Shown: one piece after another, positions 42,144 to 54,309 of the stretch
How the letters are laid out: each line of letters opens with the position of its first letter
Position numbering within the stretch: the first letter of the stretch is position 1
From: Azolla caroliniana
Taxonomy: Eukaryota; Polypodiophyta
Assembly: GCA_043228905.1 (NCBI GenBank)
Contig: JBHGNT010000013.1
Span: 10,540,001-10,604,000 of the forward strand
Length of the DNA: 64,000 nt
Direction of reading: 5' to 3'
The notes under the pieces: model-generated
What the model was told of the DNA's origin: nothing
Databases searched by the model: none
What the model saw: only the letters and a program-made list of their open reading frames with translations
Program-made: the position numbers and the translations under genes

Positions 42144-42816
42144 ACACATATTGTAGAATGCTTAATATGAGGAGTCACGGTATGATAAACATTTTTTGTG
42201 TTTTTTGGGCTTTAAGAAATATATGATGATTTAAGTATTCAATTTGTATGTTTTCATTATATTTGTGAGGTAGTTATGTTTATTTGTTTATCGTTGTATA
42301 CTTGCAATAAAATGTATAATAATGAAGCATCATATAGAGCTTTTAATTATTAAAACTTGTATGTCAAATGACGTGTTAGTTTTTGCACTCTCGTGTCATA
42401 TGACATACATCTTTAAAAAATGCCCGTCAAAAAACTTAAAGACTAACCCGTCAAATTCAGGCCCTGATACTATATGTATATAAAAATTGAATGTGTATAT
42501 ACTATATGTATATTATATACTTAATGTTTTTTATTTAATACACATTATGGAGTACCAAGTTTATTTACACGTGGGGAATAACAATTTTAAATAATTGTTA
42601 CTTCATTATAGGATTAATAAGGTATAAAATATAATTTATGAATGTTATACTGACTAGTGTATATATTTATTAATATAATTAATAAATATATTATATAAAT
42701 AAAAATATATTTCTTTATTGAGGGAGCTTATGTTTATAGGGGGGCTTATCATTTGTTTCAATCTCTTATATTAGCCTAAGCACATAACTTCGAGAGCTCA
42801 GTGTTGACCTTAAGCC

Positions 42817-45541
42817 ATGAGTGAAGACTCACTGTTTTCGATTGAAGAATATTGCTTGTCATCTGACTCATCGTTTTCTACTGAAGAGTATTGTCTGTCA
42901 CAGACTTGCCATTTTCTATCGAAGAATATTGTCTGTCGATAAACTCACCGTTTTCCATCGAAGAATATTGTCTGAGCTCATCTTCTCCTAAAACTCATGT
43001 GAATAATGACTCATGTGAAGAGTTCTCTATTGAAGAATACGATATTAATAAAGATACGGACAAAGAAGATAATCCCAATGAAACATCGAAGATCATGGGC
43101 GAGCAACCTAACAACAAAGAAATTGATTGTAATGTGGTTACCCCAATTTCTAGGCAAGACGAGAAATCGGGAAGCCCCATGCATATTAGAAAAATCCCAC
43201 GTAGAATTCGGTTGGCCAGATTTAACTTAGTGACATTAGATAAGCAACTTTGATTTGATGTCAACAAAACATGTTGTGACCGAGGTTGTATGTCAATGAT
43301 GGGAAAATAAAAGTTGCGAGAATTAAGGCATTATTATTTTTCAATGACTGGTGATGAGCAAGACACTTACCTTAGCTCACATATGCAACTGGTGTTTGAC
43401 AAATCTTCGGGGATCAAAGTATCATTCGAGTATTATATCTTCCATGCATAACAGATATGTAGAGTTACATTCAAAATTGCGCTATGTGTTAGTAATATGC
43501 AGCTACATAGAGTACAACAACGTCTTCTTAGCAGGGATCAGATGCTCAATTGTAAAGAGGTTCCAAGTATGGAAAGGTGTAATCGAAAGACATGCTATTG
43601 GTTGGATGAAAAGTTACTTTCAGTTAAATTGTGAAGTAATGCCCACTACAGCCAGGATGCACCTCTTTGATAATTACACACATCGGGAAGTTTATGATGT
43701 CTATCAATAAGATATGGTGGACTCAAGTAATAAATATGTCACATATAACCAATTCACAAGATTGTGGAGAGCATGGTTTTCAAATGTTATTATTCCGCAT
43801 AAAGTACACATGGGGTATTGCTCAATTTGTGTAAATCTTAAAAGTTTGGCTGAAGGTGTGAAGACATCAATGGAAAAGGATATGAGTAAGAAGTTACTAC
43901 AGGAGCATCGTGAGGCACAATCGTTAGAACGAAAGAAGACGATGCATCATAGAGAGAAGTGTTTGAAGAGGCCTGAACAATACATGTGCTTAATGATCGA
44001 TGGCATGGACCAAAAGAAGACATGCTTGTCGCATATGCGGAGGCTCCCCAAAGACATCAATGATGAGTGCCTTGTTCAAATGCACTTGGTGGGATGCTTG
44101 GGTTATAATAAGTCAGTTGGACCTCACGTCTTCATTACATACCCCAATGTTCACAATGATCCCAACCTAACAGTTACAATGATTCACCAAGTTTTGATGT
44201 CTTGGGGTCAACCATTCCCCCCTGTTCTATACATTCAATTGGACAATACTGCTAGAGAGAACAAAAATTCAATTGTGTTTGGCCATCTAAGTATGCTGGT
44301 CAACCAAGGATTGTTTAGAAAAGTGAAAGTCAATTTTCTTTTGGTTGGCCACACACATGATCATATAGATCAGATGTTTAGCACATTCTCCATACAGTTG
44401 TGTCGGCATGATGCTTTCACATTACCAAAACTATTTGATGTCATTTGTGATGCATATACACCACGCCCAAAAGTGTTACACTTGAAGGAGATATATGACT
44501 TTAAGAGATATATATCAAATGGGGGTGTTGGGAATGTTAAAGTGCTCGCCCAATTAAACAATATAAGCTTCAATCACATTTTTATGATAAAGAAAAACGA
44601 AAAAAGTGGTTCTACGCTTTTGTATGCCAAACAATATTCATCTTCTACAAAATGGGAACCTGAAGGTGGTTGCCAGTTCTTACTTTGTATGCCGAGTACA
44701 ATAGTCCATGGAGCTAAACAAATGCCAATTGAGAAGAACGGACAATTGCATAGTGACTTGGTATCGGAACAAAAACACTTATGGCTCCAAGAAAGGACAA
44801 ATTGAGGCCGCAAAGAAATATGCTGCAGAACAAGACACGTCATGGTGGGATGTATTTTTTAGTGATCAGAAAGGAATTACTGACAATTCTAATTGGACCT
44901 TGGAAACGCCATTCACATGATCGTGTAAATAATACTCCGGAGCAACCAGCAAGTGCGATTAATAACAATTTGGTCCATCCACAACAAAGAGACATTTATG
45001 TGGGACCAAGAATGACCAAAGCAACTGAAGCTAGATGGCAAGGCAATTTGTAAGAGCTCACGGCGGGGATGTTGATTGTAACACCTACTGATGAGAACTC
45101 ACATGGCCACCAATTTTGGATTGGTAAAATTTTAGAAGTGCTAATGCATGAAATAGAAAACACGATCAAGCGTATCAAAGTGCATTGGTATAACAATAGA
45201 AGTGAAAATGCTTTATTGAATGCCCAACGACAACGGGAGGTAGGAAGAGGAAGCGAAACATTCGTAACACCTCGACCCTTGATATCTTTGATGTGGATAT
45301 CATCATGTACAACTTCACGCTTACAAAAGCTGGGTGTTTAAGGAAGTCAACAATAGATATAATAAAAGAAAAATTACCAGGTCTATAAGGTGGCTCGAGT
45401 CGAAGGCAAACGAGATCAGCTGCATATAATCTAGAGTCACACCATTTGGTTTATGATAAAGATAATGCATTGATTGGTACATCCGAGGATGACGAGAAAG
45501 AATCATCATTGTATATTGGTTATAGTAGTGATTCTCCGTAA
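42817..45541 (+). pseudogene. DUF7869-like RNase-H-fold transposase-like gene, degraded
   Basis: The probable start, ATG 42817, opens a run of four to five FSIEEYCLS units broken by a one-base shift near 42900. A region with TCCDRGCMSMMGK and YFSMTGDEQDTYLSSHMQL follows over several stops. The intact part, 43714-44805, has WFSNVIIPHKVHMGYCSICV, MCLMIDGMDQKKTC (Asp), YIQLDNTARENKNSIVFG (Asp) and FLLVGHTHDHIDQMFSTFS. This order of blocks matches proteins annotated DUF7869, as far as I recall, and suits an RNase-H-fold nuclease. Further frames continue to about 45541 (WWDVFFSDQKGI, HQFWIGKILEVLMHEIE). Stops and shifts make it a pseudogene. A second, antisense remnant of its 3' end lies at 58.8 kb. 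Confidence 0.65.
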
Positions 45542-45907
45542 AGGAGTGATCATGAATGTATTTTTGGCTATTAAGTGTAACTGCCTTCCACTTGTAACGA
45601 ATCAAGTAATATAAAAGCATGTGTTTTGAATTCATTTGACTCCTAAGAATGTCGCTTCTTATAAAAAACATTGGTTGTAAAGTTTGTGAAATAAATTAAA
45701 CCCTAAACGTTTTGAAATTCCTCTTTTTTTATTTATTTTAAAATCACGAAAATGGTACATTTTCAACCTTTGTCATAGTATATTTGAGAATGTATGATAT
45801 TGTATCAATGTGTTTTGTAATATCACTAAAAAAATACTAAAATCAAATGGAATATTCCTTATCCTTCCATTTCTGCGCGATCCTTCCACTTGTGAACCAT
45901 ACGTGTT

Positions 45908-46219
45908 ATGGCGTTTTGCTCCTTATTTTTGCAAAAATGTGAAGGCAAGGGCAAGTTAGAGTCGGGAAAGACATTAACGTATGGGAAAGTTTGCAATGTC
46001 GAATATGTTCGTGTCGATGAAGGCAACATTGTGATTGACTGTTGCCACCCTAAAATCCTACACAAAGATATACAAACTAAAAACAACTTGATTGTTGCAC
46101 TCTGCCCTTATGTTACTGGGGAATTGATGATTACCGAACTTGAGACACCTCCAAAACCGTCTCGGAAATCTAAACCAGAACATGAAAAATATAAGAAAAG
46201 AGCTAAACTTGATGACTGA
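45908..46219 (+). CDS. small unidentified reading frame
   Basis: 104 codons, MAFCSLFLQKCEGKGKLESG to a basic end (KPSRKSKPEHEKYKKRAKLD). The middle (YGKVCNVEYVRVDEGNIVID) looks like ordered beta structure. It lies between the DUF7869-like remnant and the left inverted repeat of the next element. It may be a last exon of either one or chance; I do not recognise it. Confidence 0.3.
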   Translation: MAFCSLFLQKCEGKGKLESGKTLTYGKVCNVEYVRVDEGNIVIDCCHPKILHKDIQTKNNLIVALCPYVTGELMITELETPPKPSRKSKPEHEKYKKRAKLDD

Positions 46220-46439
46220 TAGTGATGATAGAAAGAGAAGAGAAAGAGGATAGATAAATCCAAATCTCCAAAGATCGATTGATAATGAATGATCATGATG
46301 GAAGGACGAGAGAAAGAAAATATATAAATCTCAACCACACTACATGAACGAGAAAGAAAACACCACAAGAAATAGATTAAGAACAACCAACACAACCTTA
46401 CTCTCTTCCCCTTATTACAAAGTTATCATTTCCAAGATC

Positions 46440-46842
46440 CTCTTCCATCCTCCCCTTCTCACTTCTTATAATCTTCTTATTCTTCCTCCTTCCTCTCTTT
46501 TTCACGCTTTCTTTAGAAGTTTTTTATCTCCTATGTTTAGCTATGACAAAACGACCTTCTAATCGTCATATCTCCCTCATCCAAGCTCCAAATGTAGAAA
46601 CTTAAAATGCTACAAAAAGCTCTCTTTACGAGCTTTCTAACCCATATTTAAACATGACCATTCCTTTTGGACTGTTTTTGGGTGGCCTACTTTTTCTCTT
46701 TTTACTTTTCTTTGTGTCTCTTACTTTTACTTTTGACTTCTTCTTAAGGTCTTGGTTCGTGATCTTACCCTCCAAATGTGAATGATGCATACCTTATATT
46801 CTTCTAATGTTCGATGGATTGAATTCTAAAAACACTTTCACA
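46440..46842 (+). repeat. left long inverted repeat
   Basis: Pairs with 49430-49850. The best-matched part is 46540-46842; it weakens outward. Confidence 0.75.
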
Positions 46843-46845
46843 ATG

Positions 46846-49258
46846 ATGAAAAAATCGAAGTGATGGAGTTTGTAGAGGAGGACGAATATGAGCAACAAGT
46901 CAAAGTTGTTCCTCCTAGGGGGAAAATGTCATCAGGGATTTTGACATCGGATTAGAATTGAATACGAGAAAATATTGTAAAGACAAAGTTGGTTCATAAA
47001 GGCCGTCTATTTCATTTACCAATTTGATCTATTCAAAGGCCACCACTAGATCCTACGACCAAAAGACAACATTTAGAAATTTGAGAGCCCCATTCAGTTC
47101 ACGTGTAGAATTTAAAGAGCAAGATGAAGATTAACCTACACGTGACTATTGTGCCATTTCTTGTAATGGTCGATCCTAATCAATGCCCAACACCAACAGA
47201 TTTTAAGTATAGTTTAGCTAATGATTATACTTATTACGTAATTTAAGGATCACATGCAGCTGAAGCCTAACGTCAACTTGTGGAAAAATATCCTCTGACC
47301 CCATTCTTTAAGTATACCGAGTGCAAAGTATACGTAGGTCTAACTCATGAAGAGGTCAAGGTGTTAGCTTGGGACCATAATATTGATAATGATTACAGGT
47401 AGAAAATGTCTTGTATTGAACGAATAAGATTTTTTCATCACGAGTACCTCGATCCATTGCAAAGATATGATCCACTTCATAGACAACGGTTACTAAAGAT
47501 GAGTATTGTTGTTGAAGAGAGCACAAAGTCAGAGGGATTGCGAAAATATGACTAGTGGTTTCAACTCGCCTTCAAAACTAGGGAGGTGTAGGATTACACA
47601 ATAAAATATTTAGCATGTGGGAACGGAAGGAGGTGAAGGGAAAAAGGGCAAAGAAAGCCAAGGTGAATCCTCAAGTAGAGATAAAGTCAAAGCCACATAA
47701 AAGTGACTTCATAATCGAGGAGTTACCCGAAGATATGAAGCTACTTCCTTGGCAATCGCTTCAAGGCATTAAAGATGACAGATTGCTTATATCTGTACTT
47801 TCGTGAATGGTCACCAAAGAATTTAGCTTGGACGAGATGGTTCCTGAGTTTTGGAAGTATCTATCATTGGCAGTTCTTTTTCGGATTTTTTATTTGTGTC
47901 AATGATTGACCAATTATCTCTTTGGTTTTTAACCATAAAGTTTATATGAAGATCCTGATCATATTGATCATTGCAAAAACTGTCTCGCTCCGAAAAGGCA
48001 GGTAACAGTAATGAAGGAATCCCAAGCTCCTTCATTACACATTTAGAACATCACACATTTAGAGCATGCCAAGTACGAAAAGCAGATGACAAAAGGAAAG
48101 GAGTTGGAGGTGCCCCAGGATCCATAAACTGTCAAATGTTTCTTGCATAGGGACGACCCATTCCGGCAGTTGTACTTAGCATGTTTAATGGGGAAGTTGG
48201 TGATATGCTAAAAATATTACCTAAGAGGCACTACATACTCTTGATAGTTGATATACCATATGGAATCCGAATCACAGGATCTACATATGATGATGTGCCA
48301 TATAAGCACGCCCAAATCGAGAAGATGGTGAAGTACTTTACCGAATTGACCCTCACACCATTGTGGACAATTGTAATATTTCATAGCATGGGTAAATCAC
48401 TGTCCGTCACAACTGCATTGAAGTCGCGTTGTCATGCTATGAGCATATGCACTGGTAAGTTACAAGTTATTTTTATTAGAGAAAGTTGTTTTGATATGTA
48501 TTCTAAACACCATTATTTTACAATTTAAATAGGATAAAAATGAATATCACACGAAGCCCAAGAGATAGGATGGTTAGTGCGGTTGAATATCTTTGTGTAT
48601 TGTATTACCATGCTATCACGAAGAAAAAGGCATGGGCACATGTGAATGAGAGAAATGTCATGAACTATATTATGTGCCCAACTATGATGAAGAAACTATG
48701 CCATGTTTCTAGCGATAAAAGTCTCGTAAACCCATACTAGAAACCGGAAAGACTTATAAACCGTCTAATTGAACCATTCTCAAACCTGGACGATTGGGTT
48801 TTAGATGTGTTTCCTGGAACAAGTATATAGTTTCAATCTTTACTTTAAATCAACATATAGTCTAGTATTCAGTTTGTGTAACATGGTTTATTCAATTCTA
48901 CTATCAGGTACAACTACAACATGTTCATTAAAGATGTTTTGGAACTATGTGGCGTTGGAGAAGGACCCTGAGCAACTAAACTTCATCAAAATAAATATCC
49001 AAGGTATTTGGGATTGTCCCGATCAAGACCAAGAAGTCAGGGTAAAGCACATCAACAAAACAGAGATGTTCCGAATGACATCTCAAGAACCAATGGAGGC
49101 TATAGATGATGAAGCAAGGAACCTCGTAGACCTAGAGGATGTTTCGAAGTCTGAACATGCTAACAAATAAGCTAAGCATACTAAGGATGTGAATGAGGAA
49201 AATGTTGAGTAGACAACGGATCATGTTGAGCCACCCCTCCCATACCTACTTTTAGATT
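46846..49258 (+). pseudogene. ParB-like domain plus DNA methyltransferase, copy 2
   Basis: Same family as 23585-26600. In order: an acidic start (EVMEFVEEDEYEQQVKVV), the ParB-like region at about 47030-47440 (KINLHVTIVPFLVMVD, GSHAAEA, RQLVEKYP, VGLTHEEVKVLAWDHN), the linker (KSDFIIEELPEDMKLLPWQS), then the methyltransferase. The catalytic block is ILLIVDIPYGIRITGSTYDD (a DPPY-type motif with Ile for the first Pro). WTIVIFHSMGKSLS, SLVNPY, DDWVLDVFPGTS and SLKMFWNYVALEKDPEQL follow. Two short introns are visible: 48455-48532 and 48823-48907, the first at the same place as in copy 1. Several TAG/TGA codons in the ParB region and linker disable it. The motif order (IV before I) defines the beta class. 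Confidence 0.68.
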
Positions 49259-49429
49259 AGAATGTTAAATTTAGAAACTAAAACTTGTATAACTCTCAAT
49301 TTGACGTAATACATAATCACGAGTTTTTGTTGTATATCTTAGAAGCTATCCTTGTATAACTTGTACAGTTACTTTCAATTTGATGTAATATATAATTTGA
49401 GATTTTGTTGTACGCCTTGGTTAACGTTT

Positions 49430-49850
49430 GTGAAAGTGTTTTTAGAATTCAAGCATTCAAGCTATTGAAGATAAGGTATGGAGCATTCACATTTGGAGGC
49501 TAAGAACACGAACCAAGACCTTAAGAAGAAGTCAAAAGTAAAAGTAAGAGACACAAAGAAAAGTAAAAAGAGAAAAAGCGAGCCACAAAAAATAGTCTAA
49601 AAGGAATGGTCATAACTCTTTCGTTTGTAACCCAAATATCATGTTTTTATATGGGTTAGAAAGCTCGTAAAGAGAGCTTTCTATATAAGGTTTTCAATCT
49701 CTAAATGTAGAGCTTGGATGAGGGAGATATGACGATTAGAAGGTCGTTGTGTCTTAGCTAAAAATAGGAGATAAAAAGCTACTAAAAAAACATGGACGAG
49801 GAGGAAGAAGAAGATTATAAAAAGGGAAGTGATGTCTTAGTAGGAGGGGG
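49430..49850 (-). repeat. right long inverted repeat
   Basis: Pairs with 46440-46842; contains an extra segment near 49620-49650. Confidence 0.75.
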
Positions 49851-49998
49851 AGAGAAGGAGAGGTCTTAGTAGTGGGAAGAAGGAAGCATAGTTGAAGGAA
49901 GAAAGAGATTAAGGTAGAATAGTGAAAGGCATTTGTAGGTTTGAGTGATTAGAAGTAAGAAGTTCTTTGGTTTTTTAGTTCAATTTGGAGTTTATCCC

Positions 49999-50189
49999 TA
50001 GGGATCGACAACGGCTCGGCTCAAGCCTAAAACGTTTGGCTTAGCGGCTCGGTTTAGGTTTGAACTTGCCTTAACGGTTTGAGCTCGACTTGGTTTGGCT
50101 TGAGCCTCACCAAGCCGGCTCAAGCCGGCTAAGCTGTTTAGAAACTTTAGAGAGAGGGAGGGAGGGAGACAACAGACAAGGGGGGGGGG

Positions 50190-50234
<45 letters not shown>

Positions 50235-50360
50235 TTCCAAGCTGTTTACCAAACTGGTTTAGCCTAAACCGGTTCGGTTCAGGTTTGAGATCCCCAAAAC
50301 GGTTTAGGCTTGGATGACGCCAAACCAGCTATGCCTAAACCGAACCATTGTCGATCCCTA
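49999..50360. mobile_element. hAT-type MITE with 8-bp target duplication
   Basis: TTTATCCC flanks it at 49991-49998 and 50361-50368. The ends TAGGGATCGACAACGG and TAGGGATCGACAATGG are inverted repeats, and the arms (GGCTCGGCTCAAGCC, CGGTTTAGGC) keep pairing inward. It holds a run of 12 G and a (GA)n tract at 50192-50231. No gene. Confidence 0.9.
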
Positions 50361-50368
50361 TTTATCCC

Positions 50369-51440
50369 CTTTGTATTGATTTAATAGAGGAATATTATAA
50401 CATTCTTATCTCTTTCTCACATTCTCTACGTTTTCTCTTAATTTATTGAGACTCTCTCTATCTCTCTAATTCATAGTTATCTTGGTATATATAATCTATT
50501 ATAATTCACAACTCCATCTAATCGGTTTGATCAAGACCTAATATTGTGTGCGACTATCTTCTGTCTCATATAATCTATCAATGTTCAGTTAAAGTATTAT
50601 ATGCATGTGTATATGTCTAAACTTCTAGCTTATAATTTGGATTATTATTTGTATAATTTGAACATATATAGTTTATGTATTGTATGGGTTGATACATGTT
50701 CATGTTGACCTGTAATTGTTGGTACATGTTCTTGTTGATTAGTTAATTAACGCATTGACGGTGCTAACGAATCAAGTTTCATTTGAAAGTTTCTGTCAAC
50801 ATAGTAGAAACTAATAATTATAACCTCCAGATCTTCCTTTAAGATGTATTGCATGTAACTACGTAGAAAAATAGCAGAAGAGAATCATTTTGGAGGGTTT
50901 GATATTTATCTTATACACAAATTCCTCATTGATTTAGTACTCATTCATTTAAACGTAATATTGGAATGTTATTATATACTGATTTCATCAACATTTACGG
51001 TGTCACGTGCATGTGTCTCTGGATTATTTCTCTTCTACACAATAGGAACTCTTATATGCAATCTCCTCAAGTTTGTGAAAGATAAATTACATGTAAATAT
51101 AAATAAAAGATAAGTAGAAGACAATTCTTAGAGGGGGTATGATTTATGTATAGTGCACAATGACATACATTTCGATTGTTCTAGTTTGAACTTTATACCT
51201 TGTATAGGATTTGAGTAAAATATACGACCTATAATTTTTCAGTCTATTTATTTTATGGTTGTGATTTTATTTACTTCCAAATTTTGGTAACTTTTTGGAA
51301 AGCATGTGCGCATGCATTGTGTCTATTAGTGTCAGAAGCTAAAATATGGCATTTTTTAACATCTCCCCAAGATATGAAAATGAGAATGCGACATATTACA
51401 TGTTTTTATTGACCCGGTGTTAACAACTTGTATCCATTAA
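50369..51440. other. AT-rich stretch, no gene seen
   Basis: Only short frames and scattered A/T runs. No repeat or RNA gene recognised. Confidence 0.5.
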
Positions 51441-51485
51441 TGGCGATCAATGTAGAGGGCACAGTGAACGTAGACGAATCAACCG

Positions 51486-53850
51486 ACTCAAGCCTATGGC
51501 GTGGCTGACTCGGCCATATGTCTCAAGTTGGACTGGACCGACTAATGGCGGTTGGCTACATCCCGAAGCTCCAGTCGAAGAAGAACTTCTACAAGCATTG
51601 TCGTTACGGGAAACGGACCTGAGGTCCACACTCTCTACACTACGAGACGGTATGACAACCCCTAAAGCTCGTGCACACAGACATTCGGTACTTCATCCCA
51701 TTTGTTGATGATTGTACAGGAAAGGTGTGGACTACTCAATTAGGTCAAGAGACGAAGCGCTCGAGGTCTTCTCTCGGTGGCTAACCGAAGTGGAAAATCG
51801 ATCAGGACACCGAGTGAAGACACTCCGGTCAGTCAATAGAGGGGAATACACCTCATGAGCCTTCAAACAATACATGTTCGAAAAAGGGATCCGACACAAG
51901 AAGACTGTTCCATATACTCTCGTGCAAAACAACATGGTGGAACATATCAACCGAATGATCCAGGAGAGGGTGATGGCAATGCTCCAACATTCCGAACTAA
52001 AGCTGGAATTCTGGGCTGAAGCATTGCAGACGACAATATATCTAATAAATTTGTCACTGTCAAGAGCAATCCAGCTCGAAGTGCCACATGCACTATGGTC
52101 TGACAAAACAATCGACCTACAACAGGCTCCGTATATTCGAATGTGAAGCTTATGTCTTCATCCCCAGGGAGAAAGGACCAAGTTGGCACCCCATGTACTT
52201 AGTGTATATTTCTCAGTTATGGAACCAACGGGGATTTTCTTTATCGACTATGGGATCTAGAGAACCGGAAATTTATCCGGAGTAGTCACATAGTCTTCAA
52301 TGAAGACTTGGTTCTATCTGAATGAAACCAACCAAGAAGGGTCGACAAAAAGGTCTCTTTCGACATCGACAAAAATGTATTAGAAGGACTGACCCACAGG
52401 GCCGATTCGAAGATTCAACAAACAGTTGAAATTTAGCGAGCCAGCAACCCCCCAGTTGAATCTGAATTGGCAAGAGGTTCACTAGTCAAAATTGATTCAA
52501 GTAGAAGATTGACAAGAGTTGAAAAGGACAGAACTGAATTGATCAACTCGCCAAAACATGCTAAGGTATCAAAAAACCGAACCGAACTGACCAAGGCACC
52601 AACCTCTCCGTCTGTCAATTCCGAAGAAAAGGAGAATGATTCGACATCGTTGAAATCCTATTGCAAGGGCAAATAATCCCAAAGGACTCATGACGGCAAA
52701 GGTTCAAATAATGCCTATAAGCTAACTGAGCTAATCAAAGGATTCAAACCAACCAAGTCGGCACCCAGGAGATCTGGATGAGTTTGAAGGCTAACAGAGT
52801 TCTATCAACCGGGTCTCAACTATGTCAACTACACAAATGTAGGCGAACAAAGCTCTCCTGAAGAAGCTATAATCGTGCCAGATGCCGACACATGGCTACA
52901 AGCCATTAAATCCAAGATGGATGCGATTCATCAAAATCAAACATGGGAGTTGTTCGAATTACCAACTAGACGGAAGTTGTTGCCCTACAAATGGGTCTTC
53001 AGATACAAATATGTATTTGATTCAAAGAAGCCCAAACACAAAACTCGGTTCATCGCAAAGGGATTCAAACAAGAACATGGGGTCAACTACAATGGGATTC
53101 AAACAAGATGACCACCCTTCGACTCCTACTTGGGGTCGTAGCGACTAAAATCCTAGAGCTCGAGCAATTGGATGTCAAGACGGTATTCCTACATGGAGAC
53201 TTGGAAGAAGGCATCTATATGTCTCAACTGGCAAGCTTCACAACGATGGGGGAGGAAGGTCACATCAAATGTGGACTGAAGAAAAGCCTTTATGGCTTAA
53301 AACAAACACCTAGGATGTGGTATCAGAAATTCGATACCTACATTCGGCATCTTGGCTACCCGGTCCAACTCCGAGCCATGTATGTATATTCAACAATTGG
53401 TCGACGAGTCCCGGATGTATCTAATCCTATACGTCGATAAGATACTCATTACATGGAGCAATCGAGCAGTGATCGGAGAACTAAAGTAGAGCTTTCACGA
53501 CAAATTTGCGATGAAGAACTCGGACAAGCCCGACACATACTGGGCATGAGGATCGAGCAAAATCAGACGACAAAGACCCTTTGACTCTCCCAGTCCGACT
53601 ACATTTGTAAGGCTATACCGACTCCGACTATGTCGGAAATACGGATAATCAGAAGTAGACATCTAGCTATCTTTTCACCGATGGTGGCGACAGCATATCA
53701 TGGAGATCAAAGCTTCAAGAGTGCATGACCTTGTCTACCATAGAGGTTGAGTACATAATAGCATCAAAGGCAACAAAGTGTCATGAACATATACAAAAAC
53801 TTCAAGACTCGATAGAGATTTGAAGCCATGATCTCCTCAAAGGTGATGTA
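51486..53850 (+). pseudogene. copia C, integrase to RNase H, degraded
   Basis: Pieces in several frames: LGHMSQVGLDRLMAV-like HHCC region (about 51500), FVDDCTGKVW, LRSVNRGEY, NMVEHINRMIQERVMAML (catalytic Glu), FWAEALQTTIYLIN; reverse transcriptase WLQAIKSKMDAIHQNQTWEL, LPYKWVFRYKYVFDSKKPKH, RFIAKGFKQEHGVNYNG, EQLDVKTVFLHGDLEEGIYM and KKSLYGLKQTPRMWYQKFD; then FTDGGDSISWRSKLQE and TLSTIEVEY near 53700. Stops and shifts are frequent. The YVDD block near 53430 reads YVDKILIT. The element breaks off near 53850 and its last part is at 55.9 kb, so D and associated DNA were inserted here. Confidence 0.8.
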
Positions 53851-54064
53851 AATTGTATCATTAAATACCACTAGGATACATTATATCATATTTATTAAAT
53901 TGTAAATTCTTATATTAGAAAAAACATATATAATAGTATGAAACGTCGCCACCGCATAGGCTAACGCATGATTACCAAGGGTCATGCTTGCATGAATGCC
54001 AAGTGGCATGCTTGCATGAATGAAAAATGGCGGGCAGGTGTGCCTATGAGGTGGTAAGCATGCT

Positions 54065-54124
54065 CTTGTAACCCTTGTTCTCATTGCCAATACATTTTCA
54101 ACATCTTATTTCTCTCTCATTCCA
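54065..54124 (+). repeat. 60-bp direct repeat, left copy (right copy 55692-55751)
   Basis: CTTGTAACCCTTGTTCTCAT and the following 40 bases occur on both sides of the copia D block. It is far longer than a normal copia target duplication. Confidence 0.9.
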
Positions 54125-54159
54125 ATACGTACTTCTTATTTATCTTCTAGTCTGCATAG

Positions 54160-54284
54160 TTCTGAGAGTTTAGAACTATCATACCTGGGAAATCGCTCAC
54201 ACCTCCTTCCATGCTTGCACCTCAAGCTCTGATACCAGTTTGATGAGAAATTGTTGCGGAATATAAATCACAATGAAGAAACTA
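54160..54284 (-). mobile_element. inverted copia fragment: LTR end, primer site, gag start
   Basis: On the minus strand 54284-54241 matches the last 44 bp of the D LTR (55648-55691). The primer site TGGTATCAGAGC lies at 54237-54226, then a gag start (MEGG). It is thus a 5' end of the D family in the opposite direction to the rest of D. Confidence 0.8.
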
Positions 54285-54309
54285 CGCACTAAAATATGAA
54301 TCACACAAA

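Larger units (their letters stand above)
39025..42466 (+). mobile_element. decayed hAT transposon with 8-bp target duplication
   Basis: ATACTATA occurs at 39017-39024 and 42467-42474. The ends TTAGGGCAGGAATTTGATGG (left) and, in reverse, CAGGGCCTGAATTTGACGGG (right) are imperfect inverted repeats of the CAGGG type usual in hAT elements. Subterminal copies of GTCAAATGACA-like palindromes occur at both ends. The interior holds only the C-terminal part of a hAT transposase and a nested MITE. Confidence 0.85.
46440..49850 (+). mobile_element. element with ~400-bp inverted repeats enclosing a ParB/methyltransferase copy
   Basis: The left arm (about 46440-46842) and right arm (49430-49850) are reverse complements over most of their length: for example TGTGAAAGTGTTTTTAGAAT at 49430 against its complement ending at 46842, and GAGCTTGGATGAGGGAGATA at 49710 against 46590. 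The right arm has an insertion of about 30 bp. The inner borders lie almost exactly at the two ends of the degraded gene. Outer ends and target duplication are not resolved. Confidence 0.7.

Noticed and set aside
23585-49258. Bacterial contamination as source of the methyltransferase genes
   Set aside because: The copies carry GT-AG introns at the same position and are embedded in plant-type repeats.
50090-50317. Arg/Glu repeat frame
   Set aside because: Translation of the GA microsatellite inside the MITE.
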